DNA of 43,790 bases from an uncultured Dorea sp. Lineage in GTDB: Bacteria > Bacillota > Clostridia > Lachnospirales > Lachnospiraceae. How positions within the stretch are numbered: the first letter of the stretch is position 1; every line of letters starts with the position of its first letter. Location: positions 1 through 43,790 of the forward strand of contig UQRE01000020.1 of assembly GCA_900543415.1 (NCBI GenBank), read 5' to 3'. Positions 33,535-41,949 of the stretch are shown here, one piece after another. The translations under genes were made by a program, and so were the position numbers. The notes under the pieces are model-generated. The model made no database searches and had not been told where the DNA came from. It saw nothing but the letters and a program-made list of their open reading frames with translations.

Positions 33535-34227
33535 CTATTCTTTACGTGGATCGATAATCTTTGCTGCATCCGCAACACGTCCGTACTGTCCTTTTGCCTT
33601 CTCCCAAGCATCGTTTGGTGTATCACCTGCTTTGATGAAGTCTGTGAATTTTCCAAGACTTACGAACTGATATCCGATGATCTCATCATGCTCGTCAAGA
33701 GCGATACCTGTTACATAACCTTCAGCCATCTCAAGATAACGAGGTCCTTTTGCTAATGTTCCGTACATTGTACCAACCTGAGAACGAAGTCCTTTTCCAA
33801 GGTCCTCAAGTCCTGCACCGATCGGAAGTCCGTCTTCTGAGAATGCACTCTGTGTTCTTCCGTAAACGATCTGAAGGAATAATTCTCTCATTGCTGTATT
33901 GATTGCATCACAGACAAGGTCTGTGTTCAATGCCTCTAAAATAGTTTTTCCCGGAAGGATCTCAGAAGCCATAGCTGCTGAATGTGTCATTCCTGAACAT
34001 CCGATTGTCTCTACCAATGCTTCCTGAATGATACCGTCTTTAACATTTAATGTAAGCTTACATGTTCCCTGCTGTGGAGCACACCAGCCAATACCATGTG
34101 TAAGACCAGAAATATCTTTTACTTCTTTTGCCTTTACCCATTTCGCCTCTTCCGGAATCGGAGCTGGTCCGTGATTTGCGCCCTGAGCTACCGGACACAT
34201 CATTTCTACTTCATGTGAATAAATCAT
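33535..34227 (-). CDS. NifU/IscU-like iron-sulfur scaffold-related protein, partner of GGGtGRT
   Basis: A 230-residue protein in which the central region (about 45-120) resembles an IscU/NifU N-terminal scaffold: IGWCAPQQGTCKLTLNVKDGIIQEALVETIGCSGMTHSAAMASEILPGKTILEAL. It keeps Cys residues in WCAP, GTCK and GCSGM, but lacks the usual third scaffold Cys near the end, so cluster assembly is not certain. The C-terminus (YQFVSLGKFTDFIKAGDTPNDAWEKAKGQYGRVADAAKIID) is specific to this subgroup. It is the first gene of a two-gene operon. ATG 34227 follows AAAGGAG. A role in Fe-S or flavin metabolism is inferred from the fold only. Confidence 0.85.
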   Translation of the reverse strand: MIYSHEVEMMCPVAQGANHGPAPIPEEAKWVKAKEVKDISGLTHGIGWCAPQQGTCKLTLNVKDGIIQEALVETIGCSGMTHSAAMASEILPGKTILEALNTDLVCDAINTAMRELFLQIVYGRTQSAFSEDGLPIGAGLEDLGKGLRSQVGTMYGTLAKGPRYLEMAEGYVTGIALDEHDEIIGYQFVSLGKFTDFIKAGDTPNDAWEKAKGQYGRVADAAKIIDPRKE

Positions 34228-34343
34228 TTTAAAACTCCTTTCAACTATATATGATTTCTCTGTCGTAGGGCTCGTTATATCTTTAACACCATACTACATT
34301 TATTTTCTCACATCTTACAAGATTCGTCAATTGTCACTTTCAC

Positions 34344-35777
34344 TTATTTTTGAAGCATATCCCAAAATTTATGGTCTGTTTTGTATGGTTCAATCTCATC
34401 CCAATCAAATGGCGCTGTCACCCACATATACCCCAGATCATGTTCGTCATTTTCTGAATAATTAAAATCAAAGCCAATCTCAATTCCTTCTTCATACACG
34501 AAGAAATTCTCTTTATAGGTATCTTCTTTTATTTCGCCCTGTAAGATTTCCTTCATTTCCTGAAGATCAAGTTCTTTCAGAAGTGCATCATTCTCCGCTT
34601 CTGAGCGCATGACGTCAAGCCATTGATTCATAAATTTATCATCCAGCGTTACAACATCCTTGATCTCATACACTTCTCCATCATCCAGACCAATATTAAG
34701 CGTTCTCAGATCGCCGCCATAGGAGTCGGCATCGCCCTTGGCATAGTTGTCCTGAAATGCAATACTTATGAAATGCTCGGACTGATAACAGATCTTGTAT
34801 ACCACATTGCTGACAAGTGCCGGATTTTCCGCCTGCACAACCTTGTCTTTGACCGTTTCATCCGGATGCGTATAAATCTCATCCACCGTTTCCATTGCGC
34901 AGTCTTTGATCGTCTGATTTACTTTCGTGTAATCTCTTCCTTCTCCGGACAGCTGCGGATACAGCACGTGGAATTCAATGTAAGTGGTTGTCTTTTCCGT
35001 ATCTAAATAATTATAGGTCTCTTCCTCCACCTGATAGGAAACGTCCTCTTCATGGGCCGGAATCTGTTCAAGACCTCCCAGTTCTCCGGTATCTTCTTCT
35101 GACCAGTATTCCTCCCCAGGCAATTCTTCATATGGCATAAACTCTTCATAAGGATAATCATAGTAATCATGATGATATTCATTTATGCTCCGAAATACTC
35201 CCCACACGAAGAACCCGGCGATTGCCATAACAAGAAGAAGCATCCCGATCCCTGCTGCCACAGCAATGATCGTTGCTGTTTTCTTTGAATGATTCCCGGA
35301 TGGCATGGTTCCTCCTGCTGTCACATAAGCTTCCATCGGCGTAAATCTCATTCCGCCTGCCTCTTGTTCTCTGTCAACAGCATACATTCCCAGATGCATA
35401 CAAGAATTTACCGCATTGGGAGTTGCATTCATAGTCACACGGTTCACTGCAAGCCCCTGTGTGCAGAGTTCGCATACCTTTTGATACAACATTTTTCCGA
35501 TGCCTTTTCCCTGCTGATCCTTTCGCACAAAGAACAGACAGATATGCCCGGTTCTGCTTACTGCGATCACACCGAGAAGCTTCTCTCCTTCAAATGCGCC
35601 AAAGAAATACAATTCTCTCATCTGAAATCTCCGGCTCATGTCCTCATAGCAGATATATTCCCGGAACTTTTCAATTCCTTCTTCCCGATATGAAGGCGCT
35701 ACATCCTGCTCAAATACTTCCCGCACAAGATCCAGAGCCAAAGACAATTCCTGTAATCCAAGCATTCTGATTTCCAT
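34344..35777 (-). CDS. GNAT acetyltransferase fused to a membrane-anchored DUF4163/DUF3298-like domain
   Basis: A 477-residue two-part protein. Residues 1 to about 150 form a GNAT fold with the acetyl-CoA motif RKDQQGKGIGKMLY and a family-like MNATPNAV..CMHLGM end. A linker, one membrane span (TATIIAVAAGIGMLLLVMAI) and a Tyr/Glu-rich stalk follow. The C-terminal part (about 240-477) reads as a DUF4163/DUF3298 pair, seen in RsiV-type anti-sigma factors and lysozyme sensors, with AFDNY-like IAFQDNYAKGDADSYGG. This gives a cytoplasmic enzyme and an extracellular sensor-like domain in one chain. ATG 35777 is eight bases from AAAGGAG; the earlier GTG overlaps the site. Substrate unknown. Confidence 0.8.
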   Translation of the reverse strand: MEIRMLGLQELSLALDLVREVFEQDVAPSYREEGIEKFREYICYEDMSRRFQMRELYFFGAFEGEKLLGVIAVSRTGHICLFFVRKDQQGKGIGKMLYQKVCELCTQGLAVNRVTMNATPNAVNSCMHLGMYAVDREQEAGGMRFTPMEAYVTAGGTMPSGNHSKKTATIIAVAAGIGMLLLVMAIAGFFVWGVFRSINEYHHDYYDYPYEEFMPYEELPGEEYWSEEDTGELGGLEQIPAHEEDVSYQVEEETYNYLDTEKTTTYIEFHVLYPQLSGEGRDYTKVNQTIKDCAMETVDEIYTHPDETVKDKVVQAENPALVSNVVYKICYQSEHFISIAFQDNYAKGDADSYGGDLRTLNIGLDDGEVYEIKDVVTLDDKFMNQWLDVMRSEAENDALLKELDLQEMKEILQGEIKEDTYKENFFVYEEGIEIGFDFNYSENDEHDLGYMWVTAPFDWDEIEPYKTDHKFWDMLQK

Positions 35778-35806
35778 GCAATCCACTCCTTTCTGTCATA
35801 CATCCT

Positions 35807-36283
35807 CTACTGTAGTTTCTTTAATTCTTCCTTTAACATCCGCAATGCATGTTCCACGGATGCCGCCCGGTTTTCCTGTCTTGTCCCTTTAAAACGGCAT
35901 TCCTGCACACTCACATTTCCCTTAACAAAACAACCGATATATACAAGACCTACCGGCTTTTCTTCTGTGCCGCCATCCGGTCCGGCTATTCCTGTCACAC
36001 TAAGTGCTGCGTCTGCCCCTGCCGCTTTCGCCGCTCCTTCTGCCATCTCACAAGCCGTTTCCCTGCTCACAGCGCCGTAACGCTCTAAGGTATCGTGACA
36101 TACGCCAAGAAGCTTTTCCTTAGCTTTGTTGGAATATGTAATGTATCCTTCTTCATATACCGCAGAAGCTCCGGCTACATTCATTACCCTTCCCGCAAGT
36201 AATCCCGCGGTACAGGATTCAGCAGTTGTCAAAGTAATTCCTTGATCTTTCAGCAATGCAACAACTTCGTCTTCCAAAGACAT
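35807..36283 (-). CDS. CinA C-terminal domain protein, nicotinamide-nucleotide amidohydrolase type
   Basis: A stand-alone 158-residue CinA/PncC domain. PncC deamidates NMN to nicotinic acid mononucleotide in pyridine nucleotide salvage. The motifs TTAESCTAGLLAGR, GGYITYSN-like EGYITYSNKAKE and SVTGIAGPDGGT are present. The molybdopterin-like N-terminal domain of full CinA is absent. It follows pgsA by two bases; the pgsA-cinA linkage is conserved in Firmicutes. Confidence 0.93.
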   Translation of the reverse strand: MSLEDEVVALLKDQGITLTTAESCTAGLLAGRVMNVAGASAVYEEGYITYSNKAKEKLLGVCHDTLERYGAVSRETACEMAEGAAKAAGADAALSVTGIAGPDGGTEEKPVGLVYIGCFVKGNVSVQECRFKGTRQENRAASVEHALRMLKEELKKLQ

Positions 36284-36284
36284 C

Positions 36285-36827
36285 CTACATGCCTCCCTTA
36301 GTCAGAACCTGTATATTCTTTGCCACGTAATCAACGAGGGATACGATTGTCAAAATAAGAGATACCCAGATCAAAACAGTTCCGATCACATCAAACACGC
36401 CGCCCAGGTCCATGATCAGTACAATGACCATGAACATCTGTGAAACAGTCTTGAATTTTCCCCAGTAACTTGCAGCAATGACAATTCCACTGTCTGCAGC
36501 TACAAGACGGAAACCACTGATAATAAACTCTCTGGCAATAATGATAATAACAAACCATGCCTCAAGCTGACCGGTAGAAATCATACAGATCATTGCGGAA
36601 CATACAAGAAGTTTGTCCGCCAGCGGGTCCATAAATTTTCCGAAATTCGTCACAAGACCTCTTGCTCTTGCAATTTTTCCATCTAACATGTCCGTAAGAC
36701 TGGCTACTGCAAAAATAACAAGCGCAATCCACTTATTTGCTGCTCCTCCCACGTCTGTCAGCATAAAAAATACAAAAAATGGTACCATGATCACTCTTAA
36801 TACTGTTAACTTATTTGGTAAATTCAT
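36285..36827 (-). CDS. pgsA: CDP-diacylglycerol-glycerol-3-phosphate 3-phosphatidyltransferase
   Basis: PgsA makes phosphatidylglycerol phosphate, the committed step of anionic phospholipid synthesis, in the membrane. The 180-residue protein has about five spans and the CDP-alcohol phosphotransferase motif D-x2-DG-x2-AR-x8-G-x3-D-x3-D, seen as DMLDGKIARARG followed by FGKFMDPLAD. Its ATG overlaps the rimO stop (TAATG), showing coupling. Confidence 0.96.
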   Translation of the reverse strand: MNLPNKLTVLRVIMVPFFVFFMLTDVGGAANKWIALVIFAVASLTDMLDGKIARARGLVTNFGKFMDPLADKLLVCSAMICMISTGQLEAWFVIIIIAREFIISGFRLVAADSGIVIAASYWGKFKTVSQMFMVIVLIMDLGGVFDVIGTVLIWVSLILTIVSLVDYVAKNIQVLTKGGM

Positions 36828-38149
36828 TACATCAACTCTCCTATCAAATCGTATTCTAATGCGCCCGTAACCTTCACCTTGGCAAAATCTCCGGTTATAA
36901 GCTCCGCATCTGTATGTACAAAGATCAGACCGTCTACATTTGGCGCATCCTTGTAGGTACGTCCCACATATACATTTTCGTCTGCTACTTTTCCTTCCAC
37001 CATCATAAGAACTTCACTGCCTACCATGTCTTCCGCTTTGTCAAAAGCGATATCCTGCTGAAGCTCCATAAGTTCCGCCTGGCGGTCCTCTTTTACAGAT
37101 TCTTCAATCTGTTCCGGCATATCAGCTGCCGGTGTGTCCTCCTCCGGTGAATACGTAAATACTCCCAGTCTGTCGAACTCCATTTCATCAACAAATTCCA
37201 TCAATTCTTCGTGATTTGCTTCACTCTCTCCCGGGAAACCGGTAATCAATGTTGTCCGAAGGGCGATATCCGGGATCTCACTTCGAAGCTTCCCTATGAT
37301 CTCCACAAGCTGTTTCTTCGATGTCCTTCTTCCCATACGCTTCAGAATCTCATCACTTGCATGCTGGATCGGAAGATCAAGATAATGACAGATCTTTGGT
37401 TCTTCTTTGATTACCTGTATCAGATTGTCGTCAATTTCCTCCGGATAGCAGTACAGAATGCGAATCCAACGGATTCCACTGATCTTACACAGCTCTTTCA
37501 GAAGCTTATGGAGTGATTTTTCTCCGTAAATGTCCTGTCCGTAAACGGTCGTCTCCTGTGCGACAAGAATCAACTCCTTCACACCTTGCTCTGCCAGATC
37601 TTCCGCTTCTTTGATCAAGCGTTCCATCGGCACGCTTCGATAATTTCCACGTAATTTCGGAATAATACAATAAGTACAATGCTTATCACAGCCTTCGGCG
37701 ATCTTAAGATATGCAAAATGCCCTCCTGTTGTCACAAGTCGTTTCTCGTCAACAAGGGGAAGTTCATTAATATCTGTCACCTCCACATGACCATTCCCGG
37801 CAAGCGCTTCTTCCACTGCCTCTGTGATCTTATCATAGGACGTTGTTCCAAGCACTGCATCCACTTCCGGAATCTCATCTAAGATTTCCTGCTGATAGCG
37901 CTGTGCCAGACATCCTGTAACGATCAGCGCCTTTAAGCGCCCCTCTTTCTTGTATTCTGCCATTTCTAAAATCGTCTGCACGCTTTCTTCCTTGGCATCA
38001 TTGATAAAGCAGCAGGTGTTGATCACGATCACATCTGCTTCACTCTCCTCGTCTACGATCTTGTACCCTTTTTTATCCAGAAGTCCAAGCATTACTTCTG
38101 AATCTACAAGATTCTTATCGCATCCGAGCGAAATAAATAATATATTCAT
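36827..38149 (-). CDS. rimO: Ribosomal protein S12 methylthiotransferase
   Basis: RimO is a radical SAM enzyme with two Fe-S clusters that methylthiolates an Asp of ribosomal protein S12. The 440-residue protein has the N-terminal UPF0004 domain with three Cys (SLGCDKNLVDSE, NTCCF, TGCLAQ), the radical SAM CDKHCTYC motif and a C-terminal TRAM domain. The SLGCDKN start and LDLPIQHASD are RimO-like rather than MiaB-like. ATG follows AAAGGAG. It heads the rimO-pgsA-cinA operon. Confidence 0.95.
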   Translation of the reverse strand: MNILFISLGCDKNLVDSEVMLGLLDKKGYKIVDEESEADVIVINTCCFINDAKEESVQTILEMAEYKKEGRLKALIVTGCLAQRYQQEILDEIPEVDAVLGTTSYDKITEAVEEALAGNGHVEVTDINELPLVDEKRLVTTGGHFAYLKIAEGCDKHCTYCIIPKLRGNYRSVPMERLIKEAEDLAEQGVKELILVAQETTVYGQDIYGEKSLHKLLKELCKISGIRWIRILYCYPEEIDDNLIQVIKEEPKICHYLDLPIQHASDEILKRMGRRTSKKQLVEIIGKLRSEIPDIALRTTLITGFPGESEANHEELMEFVDEMEFDRLGVFTYSPEEDTPAADMPEQIEESVKEDRQAELMELQQDIAFDKAEDMVGSEVLMMVEGKVADENVYVGRTYKDAPNVDGLIFVHTDAELITGDFAKVKVTGALEYDLIGELM

Positions 38150-38187
38150 AGCCCGTCTCCTTTCCTCTTCAATGACTGTCTATATCA

Positions 38188-38218
38188 GAAGAAAGGCAGA
38201 TACCTTCCGGCATCTGCC
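38188..38218 (-). terminator. Terminator after rpoZ
   Basis: GGCAGATGCC and GGTATCTGCC form a ten-pair stem with a GGAA loop on the minus strand, followed by TTTCTTCT. The T tract is interrupted, so some read-through into rimO is likely. Confidence 0.65.
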
Positions 38219-38230
38219 TTGTAAATCATT

Positions 38231-38464
38231 CTAGTCTTCTGCTTCCACCTTGATCTTTGCCTGATTCAGCTCATCGATCGCGATCGACAACGGTTTTTCA
38301 CCGTCTTTTGTATCTACCAGAGGCTCTGCACCGTCAATGATCTCTCTTGCTCTCTTTGCAGTTGCCATAACGATGGAATAACGACTGTTGACTACTTTTG
38401 TCTCGCCCTCCTCAACGTCCTTATTCACAACCTTCATTAAATCTGTGTAAGATGGGTGTAACAT
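38231..38464 (-). CDS. rpoZ: DNA-directed RNA polymerase omega subunit
   Basis: Omega stabilises the beta' subunit. The 77-residue protein starts MLHPSYTDLMKVV and holds the family core SRYSIVMATAKRAREI and KPLSIAIDELNQAKI. ATG 38464 follows AAAGGAG three bases after gmk. The yicC-gmk-rpoZ order is standard for Firmicutes. Confidence 0.94.
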   Translation of the reverse strand: MLHPSYTDLMKVVNKDVEEGETKVVNSRYSIVMATAKRAREIIDGAEPLVDTKDGEKPLSIAIDELNQAKIKVEAED

Positions 38465-38467
38465 ACA

Positions 38468-39088
38468 CTATTCTCCTTTCAACTCTTCTTTCATATGCTC
38501 AATAAATTCGTGATTTCGAAAGCTTCTTCTGTGCTCTCCCTGAATGATCCGATGCATTTCTTCTACACACTCCATCAGATCATCATTGATGATAAGGTAA
38601 TCATATTTCTCCATACCTTCGGCTTCTTCCTTTGCACGGCTCATACGGTACTCGATCACATCCATAGTCTCTGTCCCACGACCGACCAGACGGCTTCTAA
38701 GCTCCTGCGCACTCGGCGGTGTCACGAACAAAAGCAGTGTGTCCGGAAACTTTTCTTTTACCTTCAGCGCTCCCTGAATCTCTATCTCAAGAACCACGTC
38801 CTTACCGGCTTCTAATTGTTCCTCCACGTAGACACGCGGTGTACCGTAATAATTATCCACGTATCTAGCATACTCTATCAACTCGTCTTTCGCAATCATT
38901 TTTTCAAATTCTTCTGTAGATTTGAAGAAATACTCTCTTCCCTCTTCCTCTCCCGGGCGAGGTGCTCTTGTAGTTGCGGAAACAGACAATGCATAATTGT
39001 CATACTTTTTCAGAAGTTCCCGCATGATGGTTCCTTTGCCGGAGCCGGAAAAACCAGACACAACAATAAGAATCCCTTTATCTTTCAT
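38468..39088 (-). CDS. gmk: Guanylate kinase
   Basis: Gmk phosphorylates GMP to GDP with ATP. The 206-residue protein has the P-loop GFSGSGKGT, the GMP-binding SVSATTRAPRPGEEEGREYFF block, and the lid with SRLVGRGTE. ATG 39088 gives the usual start MKDKGILIVVSG; the earlier GTG (39109) lies on the yicC stop. Coupled to yicC and rpoZ. Confidence 0.96.
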   Translation of the reverse strand: MKDKGILIVVSGFSGSGKGTIMRELLKKYDNYALSVSATTRAPRPGEEEGREYFFKSTEEFEKMIAKDELIEYARYVDNYYGTPRVYVEEQLEAGKDVVLEIEIQGALKVKEKFPDTLLLFVTPPSAQELRSRLVGRGTETMDVIEYRMSRAKEEAEGMEKYDYLIINDDLMECVEEMHRIIQGEHRRSFRNHEFIEHMKEELKGE

Positions 39089-39108
39089 ACCTTTTTCCTC
39101 TCTTGACA

Positions 39109-39990
39109 CTATTCAATATTCTGAATCTGTTCTCTGACTTTCTCAATCTCTGTCTTTAATTCAATTCCAATATTGGAAATTTCAAGATCATTGGCCTTCG
39201 ACAGAATCGTGTTCGCCTCACGATTCATCTCCTGGGCAATAAAATCAAGCTTACGCCCGATTCCGCTGTCATCCGATACCAACGTATCTTTCATATGTAC
39301 AATGTGGCTTCTCAGTCTCACCACTTCTTCATCTGTACAGATCTTATCTGCAAAGATCACTACCTCTGCAGCGATTCTGCTGTCTTCTATCTGGGTGTCT
39401 GCCAGAAGTTCCTTCACCTTTGTCTCCAGCTTGTCCCGATACTCTGCAATAATCTGCGGAGAACGCTCTTCAATACAGCCTACAAGCTTCAACATGTTGT
39501 CAAGCTTCTCGATCAGATCTTCTCTTAAATGTTCCCCCTCTGAAGTTCTTGTCTCTACAAACTGACGAATTGCACCGTCAAGCGCCTTCTTAAGACCCTT
39601 CCACAATTCCTCTTCATCCACAGCCTGCTCTTCCATTGTGAGCACTTCCGGATATCTGGACAGCGTGGACACACGGATATCATTTTCCAAGGAAAACTTC
39701 TCCTGCATCTTTTCAAAATACGATAGATATTCCGCCGCAAGCACTTCGTTATATTTTAAAGATACCTGCTGTTCAGACAGATCTTCATAAGTAATAAATA
39801 TATCCACCTTTCCTCTCTGCACGCTCTGCTTCAGAAGACTGCGGATTGCTGTTTCAAAAAAATTCAATTTCTTCGGCATACGGATATTGGCATCCAGATA
39901 ACGGTGATTCACACTCTTCATTTCAACCGTGAATTTGCGTGACTCTTCCTGAACCTCACAACGTCCGAAGCCTGTCATACTTTTTATCAT
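39109..39990 (-). CDS. YicC/YloC family endoribonuclease
   Basis: YicC-type proteins are RNA-cleaving enzymes acting on small RNAs and mRNA. The 293-residue protein starts MIKSMTGFGR and has the conserved VEMKSVNHRYLDANIRMP, and a C-terminal block KLDFIAQEMNREANTILSKAND. ATG 39990 was preferred to the start at 40023 because of the family N-terminus and GAGG upstream. First gene of the yicC-gmk-rpoZ operon, divergent from rqcH. Confidence 0.94.
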   Translation of the reverse strand: MIKSMTGFGRCEVQEESRKFTVEMKSVNHRYLDANIRMPKKLNFFETAIRSLLKQSVQRGKVDIFITYEDLSEQQVSLKYNEVLAAEYLSYFEKMQEKFSLENDIRVSTLSRYPEVLTMEEQAVDEEELWKGLKKALDGAIRQFVETRTSEGEHLREDLIEKLDNMLKLVGCIEERSPQIIAEYRDKLETKVKELLADTQIEDSRIAAEVVIFADKICTDEEVVRLRSHIVHMKDTLVSDDSGIGRKLDFIAQEMNREANTILSKANDLEISNIGIELKTEIEKVREQIQNIE

Positions 39991-40036
39991 AAATGGAAAA
40001 CCTCTTTTTACATATATTTTCAAACATCTGTAAAGT

Positions 40037-40066
40037 ATTATAATCCATTTTCCATGTCAAAGTCAA
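40037..40066 (-). promoter_or_regulatory. Promoter of yicC-gmk-rpoZ
   Basis: TTGACT (40061-40066) and consensus TATAAT (40037-40042) separated by 18 bases. Confidence 0.75.
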
Positions 40067-40107
40067 TTAAAGGTTTGACAACATCCACCTTTTCTCCCTC
40101 AATATCA

Positions 40108-40137
40108 TTGGACTCCCACTGTACGCTATGTTATACT
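40108..40137 (+). promoter_or_regulatory. rqcH promoter
   Basis: TTGGAC (40108-40113) and TATACT (40132-40137) separated by 18 bases, about 40 bases before the start codon and facing away from the yicC promoter. Confidence 0.65.
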
Positions 40138-40178
40138 TATGAAATAATGACTGATCAATTAAGGAAGGAGCCTTTCAC

Positions 40179-41918
40179 ATGGCATTTGATGGAATTACCG
40201 TTTCAGCTCTTGTGCAGGAATTAAGAGACAACTTAACCGGCGGACGTATTGCGAAGATCGCGCAGCCGGAACCTGACGAACTGCTGCTTACAATAAAGAC
40301 ACCGGCAGGACAGCGAAAACTGTATATATCAGCCAGCGCATCTCTGCCGCTTATCTACTTAACCGATGAAAATAAGTTAAGCCCGATGACTGCTCCGAAT
40401 TTCTGTATGCTGCTTCGAAAGCATATCGGAAACGGACGCATTACTTCTATCTCGCAGCCAAAGCTGGAGCGAATTATCAGCTTACACATTGAACATCTCA
40501 ACGAACTGGGCGATCTGTGCGAGAAGAAGCTGTTCATTGAGATCATGGGCAAACACAGCAATATCATTTTCTGCGACGACAAGGATATGATCCTGGACAG
40601 CATCAAGCACGTATCCGCTCAGATGAGCTCGGTTCGCGAAGTACTTCCAGGAAGAACATATTTTATCCCGGACACGATGGAGAAATCAGACCCGCTCTCT
40701 GTAAATGAAAAAGAGTTTCTTGACACATTAAAAGAGAAGCCGGTTTCACTTGGCAAAGCGATTTATACAAGCTTTACCGGTATCAGTCCGGTGATTGCCG
40801 AAGACATCTGCTTTCTTGCAGGTCTGGACTCCCAGCTTCCAGCTTCCGAGCTTGATGAAGATACCTTTCTACATCTGTTCAGGCAATTTTCTTACTACAT
40901 GGATGATATCAGAGGCTGCCATTTCCATCCATGCATTTATTATGACGGCACATCGCCCAAAGACTTTGGCGCTGTCGCACTGTCGCATTTTTCTAATTAT
41001 ACGAAGCAGGAATTTACTTCTATCTCAGAAGTTTTAAATACCTATTATGCAACAAAGAACACACTCACCCGTATCCGGCAGAAAAGCGCCGATCTTCGCC
41101 ACGTTGTTCAGACTGCCTTAGAACGTAACCGGAAGAAATATGACTTGCAGAAGAAGCAATTGCGTGATACCGAGAATCGTGAAAAATACAAAGTCTACGG
41201 GGAGCTCATCCATACCTACGGTTATAACTTGGCTCCGAATTCCAGGAAACTTACTGCTCTTAATTATTATACGAACGAAGAGATTACCATTCCTCTTGAT
41301 CCGACTTTGACACCGGCTGAAAACGCACAGAAATATTTCAACAAATATAACAAACAAAAACGTACCTTTGAGGCATTGACCGAACTCATTCAAGAGACTG
41401 CGGATGATATCCATTATCTGGAATCTATCAGCAATTCTCTGGATATTGCCCTCACCGAAGCCGATCTTATTCAGATTAAGGAAGAACTGATGCAAACCGG
41501 ATATGTGCGCAGAAAATATACCAAGAAGAAAGAAAAAATCACGAGTCGTCCAATGCACTATATCTCCAGTGACGGTTACCATATGTATGTAGGGAAAAAT
41601 AATCTGCAGAATGAAGAACTCACCTTCTCTTTTGCCAATGGAAACGACTGGTGGTTTCACGCAAAAGGAGCTCCCGGCTCTCATGTGATCGTGAAAACAG
41701 ATGGGGACGAACTTCCGGACCGCACTTTCGAAGAAGCCGGACGACTCGCCGCCTATTACTCCAAAAACCGTGGAAGCGACAAGGTGGAAATTGATTATGT
41801 AGAGAAAAAACATGTCAAAAAACCGAACGGTTCCAAGCCCGGTTTCGTCGTTTATTACACGAATTATTCTCTCGTCATTGATTCCGATATCAGTAATATA
41901 AAGACCGTACAGGATTAG
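40179..41918 (+). CDS. rqcH: Ribosome quality control protein RqcH (NFACT family, formerly fibronectin-binding FbpA)
   Basis: RqcH binds stalled 50S subunits and recruits alanyl-tRNA to add poly-alanine tails that mark nascent chains for degradation. The 579-residue protein has NFACT-N (MAFDGITVSALVQELRDNLTGGRI), the helix-hairpin region, long coiled coils (about 290-440) and NFACT-R (GYHMYVGKNNLQNEELTF, DWWFHAKGAPGSHVIV). The N-terminal DR motif region should be checked: here the loop is CMLLRKHIGNGRI. No secretion signal. Ends in a terminator that overlaps its stop codon. Confidence 0.95.
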   Translation: MAFDGITVSALVQELRDNLTGGRIAKIAQPEPDELLLTIKTPAGQRKLYISASASLPLIYLTDENKLSPMTAPNFCMLLRKHIGNGRITSISQPKLERIISLHIEHLNELGDLCEKKLFIEIMGKHSNIIFCDDKDMILDSIKHVSAQMSSVREVLPGRTYFIPDTMEKSDPLSVNEKEFLDTLKEKPVSLGKAIYTSFTGISPVIAEDICFLAGLDSQLPASELDEDTFLHLFRQFSYYMDDIRGCHFHPCIYYDGTSPKDFGAVALSHFSNYTKQEFTSISEVLNTYYATKNTLTRIRQKSADLRHVVQTALERNRKKYDLQKKQLRDTENREKYKVYGELIHTYGYNLAPNSRKLTALNYYTNEEITIPLDPTLTPAENAQKYFNKYNKQKRTFEALTELIQETADDIHYLESISNSLDIALTEADLIQIKEELMQTGYVRRKYTKKKEKITSRPMHYISSDGYHMYVGKNNLQNEELTFSFANGNDWWFHAKGAPGSHVIVKTDGDELPDRTFEEAGRLAAYYSKNRGSDKVEIDYVEKKHVKKPNGSKPGFVVYYTNYSLVIDSDISNIKTVQD

Positions 41919-41938
41919 TCTGTACGGTCTTTGTTTTG
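41903..41938 (+). terminator. Terminator of rqcH
   Basis: GACCGTACAG and CTGTACGGTC form a perfect ten-pair stem with the rqcH stop codon in the loop, followed by TTTGTTTTG. Confidence 0.9.
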
Positions 41939-41949
41939 TTCATAATCTT

